The notes under the pieces are model-generated. The model saw only the letters and a program-made list of their open reading frames with translations, did not search any database and was not told where the DNA came from. A stretch of DNA of 64,000 nt, from assembly GCF_014647975.1 (NCBI RefSeq), contig NZ_BMQF01000011.1:124001-188000 (forward strand), read 5' to 3'. This document shows, one piece after another, positions 1-7,141 of this stretch (positions are counted from its first letter, which is position 1; every line of letters starts with the position of its first letter). Position numbers and translations under genes: made by a program. The DNA is from Streptomyces fumigatiscleroticus (lineage in GTDB: Bacteria; Actinomycetota; Actinomycetes; Streptomycetales; Streptomycetaceae).

Positions 1-84
1 CCGGGCACACCGGATACACCGGATACACCGGATACACCGGATACACCGGACAGGCCGGACACAGAACCGGGGACGGAGCGGTGA
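1..84 (+). CDS. C-terminal end of an unidentified protein with PDT repeats (partial)
   Basis: The frame starting at base 1 is open from the window edge to a TGA at 82-84. It reads as an N-terminally incomplete tail whose main feature is a run of Pro-Asp-Thr triplets encoded by a 9-bp tandem repeat. Disordered P/D/T tails of this kind are common at the ends of Streptomyces surface or membrane proteins, but the rest of the protein lies outside the window and no family can be named. The alternative is that this is non-coding repeat DNA that happens to be open; 28 codons cannot decide. Confidence 0.35.
   Translation, partial: PGTPDTPDTPDTPDTPDRPDTEPGTER
11..46. repeat. 9-bp tandem repeat, four perfect copies
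   Basis: The unit CGGATACAC occurs four times head to tail, with a degenerate copy (CGGGCACAC) just before at 2-10. The period is a multiple of three and the putative coding frame reads through it as Pro-Asp-Thr, so copy-number changes would keep the frame. Confidence 0.85.
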
Positions 85-228
85 TCACTCATGCCCTCCA
101 CCATCGATCCCGCCCCGCCCGGCGTCCACCGCCCTGCACCCACCGCCCGGCGACCACCGCCCGATCTCCGCAGCTCTGCACCCACCGCCCGGCCTCCGCC
201 GTCCCGCCGAGACGGCCGGTACCCCGGC

Positions 229-1104
229 TCAGAACAACTCGTCCTGCACCCCTGCCACCCCCTCGAACCCCCGCACCGGCACCTCGAACCGCTCACCGTC
301 CCCGGCCGGCACCAGCTCCCAGCCGCTCATCAGCCGCGTGTCGAGCACGACCACCCCGCTGCCGGTGGCCAGATGGAGATCCGGCCCCGCGGCAGCCACC
401 AGCTCCCCGCTCACCGCACCCCCGGCGACCAGCTCCGTCACCTCCCCGACGGCAGCCGAGCCGGCCGCGAGCCCGAAGACCGCCACATGGTCCACCGGCC
501 GGAACGGCTCGGGCACGAGCGACTCGGGCCAGTCACCGAGCGCCACCGCCCGGGCATGCAGCTCCGCGATCTCGGCCGACCGCTCCGCCTGCGACCGGGG
601 CAGCGCCGCCCGCACCGCTCTCTTGTCGGCGTACGGAACCCTGTCGGGAACCCGGAGGGCGGCGCGCAGCAGCTCCTCGGTGCGCCGCGCCGCCATCAGC
701 GGCCCGTGGCCCAGCCAGCTGAAACAGACCGCCCCCTGTTCCAGCAGCCGCGCCGGTCCCCGTTCGTATGCGGTGATCCCGGCCTTGACCATGCCGGGCC
801 CGAACCACGCCAGATACACGCGGTAGGTCCGCGGATCGTCCGCGAGCGTGTCGGCGGCCACGGAGTGCGCCCGGTCCAGCCGCGCGCACTCCTCGCACCG
901 CGCCCCCGTGCTCCGCCCCGGCACCGCGGCCCGTACCGGACACGCATGCCCACGCGCTCCCACACATGTCCGCACGCCCCCTTCCGCGACGCCGAACGCC
1001 ACCCGTTTCCCCCAGGTCAGCGCGGAGCGCCGCCCGCCGTCCCAGACCAGCACGGGGCCCCGTGCGGACCACCGCAGCCCCGAACATCTCCACGCCTGTG
1101 CCAT
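229..1104 (-). CDS. DUF2797 family protein
   Basis: A 291-residue protein resembling the DUF2797 family as known in actinobacteria. A Cys pair (CEEC, near residue 71) and an upstream Cys in the N-terminal third look like a small metal-binding site. The middle region (VYLAWFGPGMVKAGIT followed by RLLEQGA) resembles the conserved core of the family, where a phosphodiesterase/GIY-YIG-like fold has been suggested; the biochemical role is not established. The start is the ATG at 1104, with only a weak ribosome-binding site. It lies just outside the integrated element, so it was probably the neighbour of tRNA-Arg before integration. Confident as a gene, moderate on family. Confidence 0.8.
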   Translation of the reverse strand: MAQAWRCSGLRWSARGPVLVWDGGRRSALTWGKRVAFGVAEGGVRTCVGARGHACPVRAAVPGRSTGARCEECARLDRAHSVAADTLADDPRTYRVYLAWFGPGMVKAGITAYERGPARLLEQGAVCFSWLGHGPLMAARRTEELLRAALRVPDRVPYADKRAVRAALPRSQAERSAEIAELHARAVALGDWPESLVPEPFRPVDHVAVFGLAAGSAAVGEVTELVAGGAVSGELVAAAGPDLHLATGSGVVVLDTRLMSGWELVPAGDGERFEVPVRGFEGVAGVQDELF

Positions 1105-1150
1105 CTCTGACGAGCGTAGAAGCCCCCACTGACAACGGCCGCCCCAACGC

Positions 1151-1183
1151 CGAAGGCCCCCGGATCATCTCCGGGGGCCTTCG
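1151..1183 (-). terminator. Original tRNA-Arg terminator
   Basis: A perfect 14-bp inverted repeat (1151-1164 with 1170-1183, 5-nt loop) sits just beyond the displaced 3' end of tRNA-Arg. Its position relative to the core matches that of the second hairpin (13619-13654) relative to the intact tRNA. It is most simply the chromosomal terminator that served this tRNA before the element integrated. Confidence 0.7.
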
Positions 1184-1188
1184 CTCTG

Positions 1189-1232
1189 TGTGCACTCGGC
1201 AGGATTCGAACCTGCAACCTTCTGATCCGTAG
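1189..1232 (-). other. attL core: displaced 3' part of tRNA-Arg
   Basis: These 44 bases are identical to 13660-13703 and cover the tRNA 3' end, the T arm and the anticodon arm up to the anticodon loop. Identity stops abruptly on both sides (G versus C before, G versus T after), as expected for crossover sites of a tyrosine integrase. The sequence beyond 1232 does not continue as a tRNA, so this copy is not functional. Confidence 0.92.
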
Positions 1233-1317
1233 GATCGGGCAAGCTACGGGGCCGCCGCCTCGCCGCCAGCCGATCCCATCGCTGACGGTCGTGATCGTCA
1301 GTCTCTGTGTGCCGTCG

Positions 1318-1338
1318 TTGCCGTCAGCGTTGCCGTCA
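1318..1338. repeat. Candidate integrase/Xis arm sites, left
   Basis: TTGCCGTCA occurs twice, at 1318-1326 and 1330-1338, about 90 bp inside the left core. Matching copies lie inside the right core (13588-13596, and 13601-13609 with one mismatch). In the circular form the four copies would flank the core two on each side, the usual layout of arm-type sites for tyrosine integrases. Binding is inferred only from position and repetition. Confidence 0.5.
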
Positions 1339-1470
1339 TCTCAGCTCGGGTATGGCTGGTTCCCCCTCAGGCAGTGCCCCGGCATGACGTCTGGGAGAGA
1401 CGAGTTCGGTGCATGGGGTACGTCGCGCCTGAGCTCTCCGCGCCGATCCCCCAAACGGATCGTGCTACAC

Positions 1471-1564
1471 TGGTGTTCGAACAGAGGCAGGCTGCGGGCT
1501 TGGCGGTTCACAACCGCATGTCTCACGAAAAGCGCGGAGATTCGGGTGCAAATCCCGGCGTCCA
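1471..1564 (+). pseudogene. Degenerate tRNA-like sequence (Val CAC-like)
   Basis: A T-arm-like hairpin lies at 1543-1557 (CGGG, loop TGCAAAT, CCCG). A GCGG/CCGC stem with a seven-base loop TTCACAA at 1503-1517 would present anticodon CAC. The 5' segment cannot form a clean acceptor stem with the 3' end, and the D region is too long, so a working tRNA is unlikely. It may be one member of a decayed tRNA array carried by the element. A chance resemblance is not excluded. Confidence 0.3.
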
Positions 1565-1569
1565 TCATG

Positions 1570-1651
1570 GATCGTAGCTCAAGTAGTAGAGCCCCGCTCC
1601 TTTACATGCATAACGCACACAAAAGACACTTACACGCATAAATATACGATC
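1570..1651 (+). pseudogene. Second tRNA-like relic
   Basis: Directly after the first relic, GATCGTA at 1570-1576 can pair with TACGATC at 1645-1651. Between them is a typical D arm (GCTC 1577-1580, GAGC 1589-1592, eight-base loop lacking the GG pair). No convincing anticodon or T arm follows. The layout (about 82 nt, acceptor-like ends) suggests a decayed tRNA gene. A terminator hairpin at 1655-1690 follows immediately. Confidence 0.3.
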
Positions 1652-1654
1652 AGA

Positions 1655-1690
1655 AATTGGCGTCACTCCCTCAGGGGAGGGGCGCCAATT
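1655..1690. terminator. Bidirectional terminator
   Basis: AATTGGCG (1655-1662) pairs perfectly with CGCCAATT (1683-1690), with further CTCCC/GGGAG-type pairing inside. A T-rich stretch follows on the plus strand, and the minus strand leaves through TTTCTG. It lies between the tRNA-like relics and the 3' end of the leftward cassette (stop at 1696), so it can serve both directions. Confidence 0.65.
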
Positions 1691-1695
1691 CTCTT

Positions 1696-2532
1696 TTAAT
1701 AAGCGCTATTGAAGCTCACGATCTCCTGCTCAGTGAATCTCAAAGCAGAGTAACGGAAGCGAGCATAACCGCGCACCTTTCTCAGCCTCTCGGCAGGATC
1801 TTTCGGCAGGCCCGGACCCACCTCATCCAAATCTTTCATTAGAATCTCACCCCATGCCGGACGAGGGATGCATACTTGCAGTATCGCATTCGCCTGACGC
1901 GCCAGGTTTTTAGTGATTGCCAAGGCGGCGACTGTCTCGCGATGCCCTAGCTTCACAAAATCCTGCCCATCCTGGAAGCTCGGCGCATAGCCAGCCAGTC
2001 TCTCCCACCCAGCTCGGGCCCCTGCCCCCATGTTGTTGCAGTGGTTTTGCAGACGTCTATCCGCCAGCCCACCAGCATGTATCGTGCAGTTACGCATTTT
2101 CCGGACCAAATGAAACTGGTCTAGCGTATCAGCGGAGAACTTTGATGCTGAGTTATCCTGCAACTTCTCATGCTGATTCGCTGACTTTACGTTGTTAGCA
2201 CCCAAATTCACTGAGGTGTGCTTCTCGACCAGTCGAAGGCAAGCTTTCATGTAGTCCTCGTGAGCTCCCAGCACATAAGGAACCGCCATCGCTCCTAGGT
2301 GACTTTCCGCTGACTGCAGAATTCCATTAGCCACACTCGTGGTCAGATTGAATCTTTTGATGTGCGGGATTCGAGGGAAAACTTCAGCGAGCAGATGGTC
2401 CGACCCTTCAGTCAGCTTGAGCAGATGTGCCGCCATGTGAGAGCCGGCCAGGAGCCCCATAATGGCTGAGTTGACCTCGATCCGCGTGGAATCGTGATCT
2501 CTGAATTCCGGAAAAAATACGTACTTACTCAT
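1696..2532 (-). CDS. HEPN-like protein, third gene of the three-gene cassette
   Basis: A 278-residue protein of no family I can name. Its clearest feature is RNCTIH at residues 147-152 within a helix-like stretch (LVRKMRNCTIHAGG). This is the R-N-x3-H form of the R-x4-6-H active-site motif of HEPN domains, many of which are RNases in toxin-antitoxin and phage-defence systems. No membrane segment or signal peptide is seen. It follows the XRE/ImmA-IrrE gene by 19 bp on the same strand, so co-transcription is likely. Codon use is markedly A/T-rich in third positions compared with the host, indicating recent transfer. The HEPN call rests on one motif and context; the RNase role is inference. Confidence 0.72.
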   Translation of the reverse strand: MSKYVFFPEFRDHDSTRIEVNSAIMGLLAGSHMAAHLLKLTEGSDHLLAEVFPRIPHIKRFNLTTSVANGILQSAESHLGAMAVPYVLGAHEDYMKACLRLVEKHTSVNLGANNVKSANQHEKLQDNSASKFSADTLDQFHLVRKMRNCTIHAGGLADRRLQNHCNNMGAGARAGWERLAGYAPSFQDGQDFVKLGHRETVAALAITKNLARQANAILQVCIPRPAWGEILMKDLDEVGPGLPKDPAERLRKVRGYARFRYSALRFTEQEIVSFNSAY

Positions 2533-2551
2533 CCCCGCCCCCTACATTGAA

Positions 2552-3643
2552 CTATTTAACTACCTGAAGCCTAGGCCGCTTACCTGTCGTCACTTCACCT
2601 TCCCCTTCTTGGGCTGTAACGATCAGACCGAATACCCAACTATTTAGCTCACTTAGGCTGGAGTTCAGCTCCGCAGCTACATGACGCGGCATAGTCCCTT
2701 GCTCACGAAGGAAACCAAAGACCTTCTGCAGCAGCATCGATGACTCACGACTTCCGCCGTCTGGTTCTCCGTCTCGATACCCTAGACGCCCTAGCTCGAT
2801 TACTGTTTGCCTATATTGCCAATCTGAGATTTTCCCCAATGAGTGCAAACGATAAGTAAGCGCTAGGGCCGAAACATTCCAGTGCTTTTTTAGTCGAATG
2901 ATCTGGTCAGTCGTTGGGCTGTCCGGCATTCGCGATGCAATACTACGCCTAGGCATCAACAGACTAGAGGCGAATTCATCCGCTTCTCTCTCCGCTGACC
3001 TCGTTCGGACCCCGGCATCATCGTCAGCATGCATGATTAGGTGGCCTAGCTCATGAGCGACGTCGAACCTACTCCGGGCGGCCGATTTCAGCGTGTTCAG
3101 AAAAATGAAAGGTCGACCATCTCGCCAGAAGGAAAAGGCATCTACCTCTGGATACTCTGGGGCTAGAGAAAATACCCTAACGCCATGAGCCTCTACGAGG
3201 TGAATCGTATTCCTGATTGAGGTTTCTTCTCCCAGACGCCAAGTCGATCGAAGATAATCTGCTGTAAGGGCCGGTTCCATCTTGCGCCCAGGCGTGGGAA
3301 GATCGACCTTAGGAAGCTTGAAACGTTCATCTATCCAGTGACTAAGCTCCATAGCCAGCCTAGATTCGGCTAGTGCTGCATCCCGGGTGGACGCAGCCAA
3401 TTTGCTACGGGCCCTAAAGTTCACCGACTTGGCATCGATTTCATCGACTTCAGCTGCCGAGAAAAATGACACCGGAAAATTCAGTACATCAGATATGGCA
3501 CTTAGAGTTGCTAGAGACGGCTGCTGCCTAGCATTCTCGTAGTTGGAGATGCTTTGCCCGGATACCCCAACCCGGTCGGCCAACTCGACGAGCGTCATAC
3601 CTCGTCGCTTGCGAGCCAAGGCCAACCGGGATGGAGTGAACAT
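2552..3643 (-). CDS. XRE-type HTH fused to ImmA/IrrE metallopeptidase
   Basis: A 363-residue protein. Residues about 5-60 form an XRE helix-turn-helix (SGQSISNYENARQQPS). A zinc-peptidase core of the ImmA/IrrE family has HELGH at 197-201 and a downstream EREADEFASSLLMP segment supplying the further acidic ligand. Such XRE-COG2856 fusions act as repressors linked to protease activity in mobile elements and were proposed as toxin-antitoxin components. It sits second in a leftward cassette, 30 bp after the unknown first gene and 19 bp before the HEPN-like gene. Rare A/T-ending codons are frequent. A role as sensor or antitoxin controlling the HEPN-like protein is inference. Confidence 0.88.
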   Translation of the reverse strand: MFTPSRLALARKRRGMTLVELADRVGVSGQSISNYENARQQPSLATLSAISDVLNFPVSFFSAAEVDEIDAKSVNFRARSKLAASTRDAALAESRLAMELSHWIDERFKLPKVDLPTPGRKMEPALTADYLRSTWRLGEETSIRNTIHLVEAHGVRVFSLAPEYPEVDAFSFWRDGRPFIFLNTLKSAARSRFDVAHELGHLIMHADDDAGVRTRSAEREADEFASSLLMPRRSIASRMPDSPTTDQIIRLKKHWNVSALALTYRLHSLGKISDWQYRQTVIELGRLGYRDGEPDGGSRESSMLLQKVFGFLREQGTMPRHVAAELNSSLSELNSWVFGLIVTAQEGEGEVTTGKRPRLQVVK

Positions 3644-3673
3644 AGTCTTGTCTTTCTTCTTGAAGCAGTCGGA

Positions 3674-4360
3674 CTACCGAGGCTCAACCGGCACGACATC
3701 CGGTGGCCCGAAGCCCTCGTTCGGGTCGTCGTCATCAATCTCGAAGGTGCCTGCTTCGACAGAGTAGAATTCAGGCGGCGTAATCCGGACGTACCAGTCC
3801 CTCACGTAGCCCTTGGCGCTCAGTCGCTCAGGCAAAGAGATCTCATGTCGGATCTCCTTCTTCTTCTGGTCAAAGTAGACCAGCATCAACCAAAGGTTGT
3901 AACCAGCCAGCTCCTCTCGGGGCTCTTCCGTCTGAAAGATGGAGCGCTCCAGGAATTCAATTTGTCCCGGAGATACGTTGCGCCCAACCAGTTTTCTTGT
4001 CAGCTCTCCCTTGGGGTACCGGGAGCTGGGCTGCTGACGTCCTTGCCGGAGGCCGGTGAGAGCGTTTCCGCTTGTGACCCCCAGAGCAACATGCGTTCGG
4101 GGGTTCAGCATGATCGGAAGCACGCCGGCTAAGTCGACGCGCTCCCAGTCTTCGTCACACAGCTGCTTACTCAGGCTGGTGACCAAGCCGTTGTAGGCAT
4201 AGATACCCGGCGCGATCCGGGCGGAGTGCTTCTTCGAGCAGAGGCTTCGCTCCGTGTTGCTCGCCCCGAGGGCCTGACGAAGCGTGTCCTCGCTCAGGCC
4301 CAGCTTGGCGAGCTCTGCTGCGTGCCCGCTAGGCTCGCCCGCCACTTTCAGATTGATCAT
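3674..4360 (-). CDS. Unknown protein, first gene of the three-gene cassette
   Basis: A 228-residue protein that I do not recognise. It starts at the ATG at 4360, 8-10 nt after a good ribosome-binding site (GGAGGCAGG). There is no signal peptide, membrane segment or obvious nucleotide-binding motif. The sequence is mixed alpha/beta with a central aromatic stretch (YNLWLMLVYFDQKKKEIRH) and a very acidic tail (EIDDDDPNEGF). It leads the operon containing the XRE/ImmA-IrrE and HEPN-like genes, so it may be the antitoxin, sensor or substrate-recognition partner of that set. Its codon use is nearer the host average than that of the two downstream genes. Confidence 0.75.
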   Translation of the reverse strand: MINLKVAGEPSGHAAELAKLGLSEDTLRQALGASNTERSLCSKKHSARIAPGIYAYNGLVTSLSKQLCDEDWERVDLAGVLPIMLNPRTHVALGVTSGNALTGLRQGRQQPSSRYPKGELTRKLVGRNVSPGQIEFLERSIFQTEEPREELAGYNLWLMLVYFDQKKKEIRHEISLPERLSAKGYVRDWYVRITPPEFYSVEAGTFEIDDDDPNEGFGPPDVVPVEPR

Positions 4361-4678
4361 CCTGCCTCCATGGGCGCTTATGGATGCGAGCCCTCATCCG
4401 AGGTCCCAAATCTATAAGAGGAGGGTACACATGCGCACTGACAATCCAGCCTCCCTCCTGAGGTGATCGAATGCTTGTTCTAATCGTGAGCTTGAGTCCG
4501 GCTACAGCTGATCTTCAAGGCCCGCAGATCGCGTGCAAGGACCACGGGCAACGGCAGGCATCGATGCCGGTTCCCTGCAGCGGGCTATCTCGTCACTTCG
4601 ACGTGAAGAGTCGTCAACCTCGCACACCATCCGGTGTCGGTCTGAGATCCTGAAGACCGATCGAGAGGGGCCGCAGGC
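4361..4678. other. Divergent regulatory region between the cassette and the Nudix gene
   Basis: This 318-bp gap separates the leftward cassette from the rightward Nudix gene, so promoters for both should lie here. A TATAAG sequence near 4412 followed by AGGAGGG is the best -10/ribosome-site combination on the plus strand. It precedes an 11-codon open frame (4431-4466). A further open frame of 60 codons (4471-4653) has atypical composition and no homology I recognise, so I do not call it a gene. Confidence 0.45.
4431..4466 (+). CDS. Possible 11-residue leader peptide
   Basis: ATG at 4431 is preceded 6-7 nt upstream by a near-perfect ribosome-binding site (GAGGAGGG) and reads MRTDNPASLLR before a TGA. 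The strong site in front of such a short frame, about 210 bp ahead of the Nudix gene, suggests a translated leader or a small regulatory peptide. It could equally be a decayed 5' end of a lost gene. Confidence 0.25.
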   Translation: MRTDNPASLLR

Positions 4679-5212
4679 ATGCAGTGGAAGACCCACGGGG
4701 AGCGACAGGTCTACACCAACAAGTGGGTGAACCTGTGTCTGGTCGATGTCCAGCAGCCTGACGGGCGCAGGTGGGAGTACCACGTCGTTCGCCTCCGGCA
4801 CCTGGCCGTGGCCGCCGTGGTCAACGACCGCCAAGAGGTCCTGATGATGTGGCGGCACCGCTTCATCACCGACTCGTGGGCCTGGGAGCTGCCCATGGGC
4901 CTGGTCGAGGAGGGCGAGACCCCGGAGGAGGCGGCGGCCCGGGAAGTTCTGGAAGAGACCGGCTACCGTTCCGGCCCCGTCAAGCCCTTGATCTACGCCG
5001 AGCCGGCCAACGGGATCACCGACTCGCAGCACCACGTCTTCCGCATCGACGGCGCGACCTACGCCGGGCCGCCCACGGAGAAGAACGAGTCCGACCGCAT
5101 CGAGTGGATCCCCCTCTCGGAGATCCGGGGCATGATCGACCGCCGAGAGATCGTGAGCAGCGGCTCCCTCGTGGGCCTGCTGTACCTGCTCATGGATGAA
5201 GCGATCCGCTGA
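4679..5212 (+). CDS. Nudix hydrolase, Pif-like
   Basis: A 177-residue protein with a complete Nudix box: G at the start of GLVEEGE, then REVLEETGY seven residues after the second acidic anchor, matching GX5EX7REUXEEXGU. The remainder fits the ADP-ribose pyrophosphatase-like Nudix fold. Start ATG 4679 follows GAGAGGGG by about 9 nt. In pSAM2 a Nudix protein (Pif) blocks transfer between cells that both carry the element; the same gene type in an AICE suggests the same role, although this element has lost its transfer gene. Its 3' end overlaps the convergent XRE-TPR gene by 23 bp. Confidence 0.85.
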   Translation: MQWKTHGERQVYTNKWVNLCLVDVQQPDGRRWEYHVVRLRHLAVAAVVNDRQEVLMMWRHRFITDSWAWELPMGLVEEGETPEEAAAREVLEETGYRSGPVKPLIYAEPANGITDSQHHVFRIDGATYAGPPTEKNESDRIEWIPLSEIRGMIDRREIVSSGSLVGLLYLLMDEAIR

Positions 5213-6551
5213 TCGGTGGGAGGAGCTCCCGTAGCCTCGCCTCGAAGGCCAGGGCTACGGGCTCCTGCCTGTGTGGGGACAGCTGGTCGTAGAACTCCCT
5301 GAGGTGGCCTGTGACCCGCTCGGAGGCCACCGTCGACGCGGACTCCACGGCCTGCGTGGCGGTCCGGCAGGCCTGATCGAGCTTGCCCTGTTCCAGTTGC
5401 GTACGAGCCAGCCAGAACGAGTGGAACGCGCGGCCCCGCTGGTTGGTGCGGTCCTCCCGCCGCAACGCGTCTGCGATCAAAGGCTCGGCGGTCGCCGCTT
5501 CGCCCAAGCGGCCATGGGCAATGCCCGTGTCGACGATCAGCTTCGGCTCGTCGAAGTACGTCACCCATGACGGGTCCGGGTCGCTCGCCCGGATCTCCTC
5601 GAAGTGGCGGTGCGCCTCCCCGATCGCCCGATGAGTCGAGTCCCGGTCTCCGAGCGTGGCGTGCGCGAAGGCTTCACGCATGGAGAGCATGGACAGGACC
5701 CGTGGGGTGTTTCCAAGGGCTGAGCGGGCCTGGTCCTGGGCCGCGGTCACGAGTGCCAGAGAGTCCGCGGGCTTGTCCTGGTAGGTGGCCTGCAGGCTCA
5801 TGCACGCCAGGACGTTGGCCATGAACTGGCGGTCGTCGATCTCCTTGGCCAGTTGGAGCGCCTCGGTGAAGTACGCGCGAGCCTGGTTGTATTGACGGGC
5901 GTCGAAGTACGTCCAGCCGGTGAGGCGTGCGAGCTCGGCGGCGATGCCGTACAGACCGTTCTGGATGGACGGTGGTCGGCTCTCCTTCAGTAGCCCGACC
6001 ACGTATCGGAGCTGACCGACGACGGCCGGCCTCAACGCCTCGCCACCGTGCTGGTTGTCTCGCCTCCAGTAGTCCTCGATGGACGACCGGAACGCTGCCA
6101 GTGTGGCCGCGCTGAGGCTGGTTCGGGTGGCAAGCTCCAGGATGCTGTCCACGTCCGGGCCCGGCAGGGAAGCGGGTGCCTGCCTGTCCGGCTCGAGTTT
6201 CGGGCGTTCCTGAATTTGGCGCTCGGCCACTGCGAGAGCCTCCGGTGTCTCCCAAGATCGTCGGGCAAGCCCGAGCATGTGGCCCGGGATACGTAAGCCG
6301 TCCGAGATGCGCTCGATGACGTCCATGTGCAGCAGCTGCCGCCGTCCCGCGATCACTTCGCCGACTCGGCTCGGCGTCAGCTCGCATCGCCTGGCGATCA
6401 TTGACGGGTAGATACCCGCCCTGACCTTGACCAGCCGGAAGACTCTGGCGAAGTCCCGTACCCGACAGGCGTGAATCATCTCGGGATCGGTGAGCAGCCT
6501 GGCGGGCAGTTCCTGCGGCCGGTCGGCGTCGGGCATCGGGCGAGCTCCCAC
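5190..6551 (-). CDS. XRE-type regulator with TPR-like C-terminus
   Basis: A 453-residue protein. An N-terminal helix-turn-helix at about residues 40-95 (MIARRCELTPSRVGEVIAG) precedes a long all-helical region with repeated 34-40-residue units of the TPR type (for example YFDARQYNQARAYFTEALQLAKE). Similar proteins in Streptomyces are single-component regulators encoded beside small proteins of unknown function. The start could also be the second Met (residue 6). The gene diverges from a small-protein operon across a 109-bp gap containing a perfect 15-bp palindrome, the likely operator for auto- and cross-regulation. Confidence 0.82.
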   Translation of the reverse strand: MGARPMPDADRPQELPARLLTDPEMIHACRVRDFARVFRLVKVRAGIYPSMIARRCELTPSRVGEVIAGRRQLLHMDVIERISDGLRIPGHMLGLARRSWETPEALAVAERQIQERPKLEPDRQAPASLPGPDVDSILELATRTSLSAATLAAFRSSIEDYWRRDNQHGGEALRPAVVGQLRYVVGLLKESRPPSIQNGLYGIAAELARLTGWTYFDARQYNQARAYFTEALQLAKEIDDRQFMANVLACMSLQATYQDKPADSLALVTAAQDQARSALGNTPRVLSMLSMREAFAHATLGDRDSTHRAIGEAHRHFEEIRASDPDPSWVTYFDEPKLIVDTGIAHGRLGEAATAEPLIADALRREDRTNQRGRAFHSFWLARTQLEQGKLDQACRTATQAVESASTVASERVTGHLREFYDQLSPHRQEPVALAFEARLRELLPPISGSLHP

Positions 6552-6596
6552 CTGCGATGGCTACACAACGTCGCTGGTCTGTACGTGCGGTGATGT

Positions 6597-6611
6597 TACC
6601 CAAGTTGGGTA
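6597..6611. promoter_or_regulatory. Perfect palindrome, candidate XRE operator
   Basis: TACCCAAGTTGGGTA is a perfect 7+1+7 palindrome midway between the divergent XRE-TPR gene (start 6551) and the small-protein gene (start 6661). The flanks extend the symmetry loosely. Position and symmetry make it the best candidate binding site for the regulator; no second copy was noticed in the window. Confidence 0.6.
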
Positions 6612-6660
6612 TCCCGCCTGGCCTTTCGGCGACGGTTGCCGGATCGCGATGCTCGTGTGC

Positions 6661-6891
6661 ATGGCGAGCAACCAGCAGACCAGGCCAGGCATCGGTGAAC
6701 CGGCGGAAGACCGCGCCAGCGGACGCATCGGCGTCGTCATGGGCAAGGTCGGCGGCCGTGTACAGATGAGGCCGACCCGCGGGGGTGTGGAGTGGGAGGC
6801 CATGCCGGACAACGTGGTGGCGCTCAGCGCCCAAGAGGCGGCGAACGCACGCCAGACCTCCAAGAGCGGCAGCAACCGGGGCGGGCTGTGA
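6661..6891 (+). CDS. Small conserved Streptomyces protein next to the XRE regulator
   Basis: About 76 residues from ATG 6661, with no strong ribosome-binding site; an in-frame ATG four codons upstream is an alternative. The core RIGVVMGKVGGRVQMRPTRG followed by G-x-EW resembles small Streptomyces proteins with an R-G-V-M...LRP...G-x-EW pattern that accompany XRE regulators. Function unknown. Its stop (TGA 6889-6891) overlaps the start of the next gene by one base, indicating translational coupling. It is soluble and compact, with a low-complexity tail. Confidence 0.65.
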   Translation: MASNQQTRPGIGEPAEDRASGRIGVVMGKVGGRVQMRPTRGGVEWEAMPDNVVALSAQEAANARQTSKSGSNRGGL

Positions 6892-6989
6892 TGCGTGCCG
6901 TCGGCCGATACGCCGGGGTCCTGTTCATCATCTGCATCAGCGGATCGTGCGGCCTGGTGATCGGCATGTCCCTCGCCATCAACCAGTAG
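6891..6989 (+). CDS. 32-residue single-pass membrane protein
   Basis: ATG 6891 overlaps the previous stop (TGATG). The product is MRAVGRYAG followed by one hydrophobic helix (VLFIICISGSCGLVIGMSL) and a short tail, so the whole protein is essentially a membrane anchor with a basic N-terminus. Coupling to the upstream gene supports translation. Small hydrophobic proteins in such positions can be membrane tethers or toxin-like; nothing here decides. Confidence 0.5.
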   Translation: MRAVGRYAGVLFIICISGSCGLVIGMSLAINQ

Positions 6990-7141
6990 ACCGGCCGCCC
7001 CGGACGGGTGCCGAAATCCGGGCTCCCCCGGTCCCCGTCCGGGGCCGGCCTCCAAGCTCGCTGCTGATCGTCTGCAAGCCGAAAGCGGCGATCAGGGCGG
7101 GAGGTACGTGCCACGCAACACCTCACACCAGGAGATTGCAC

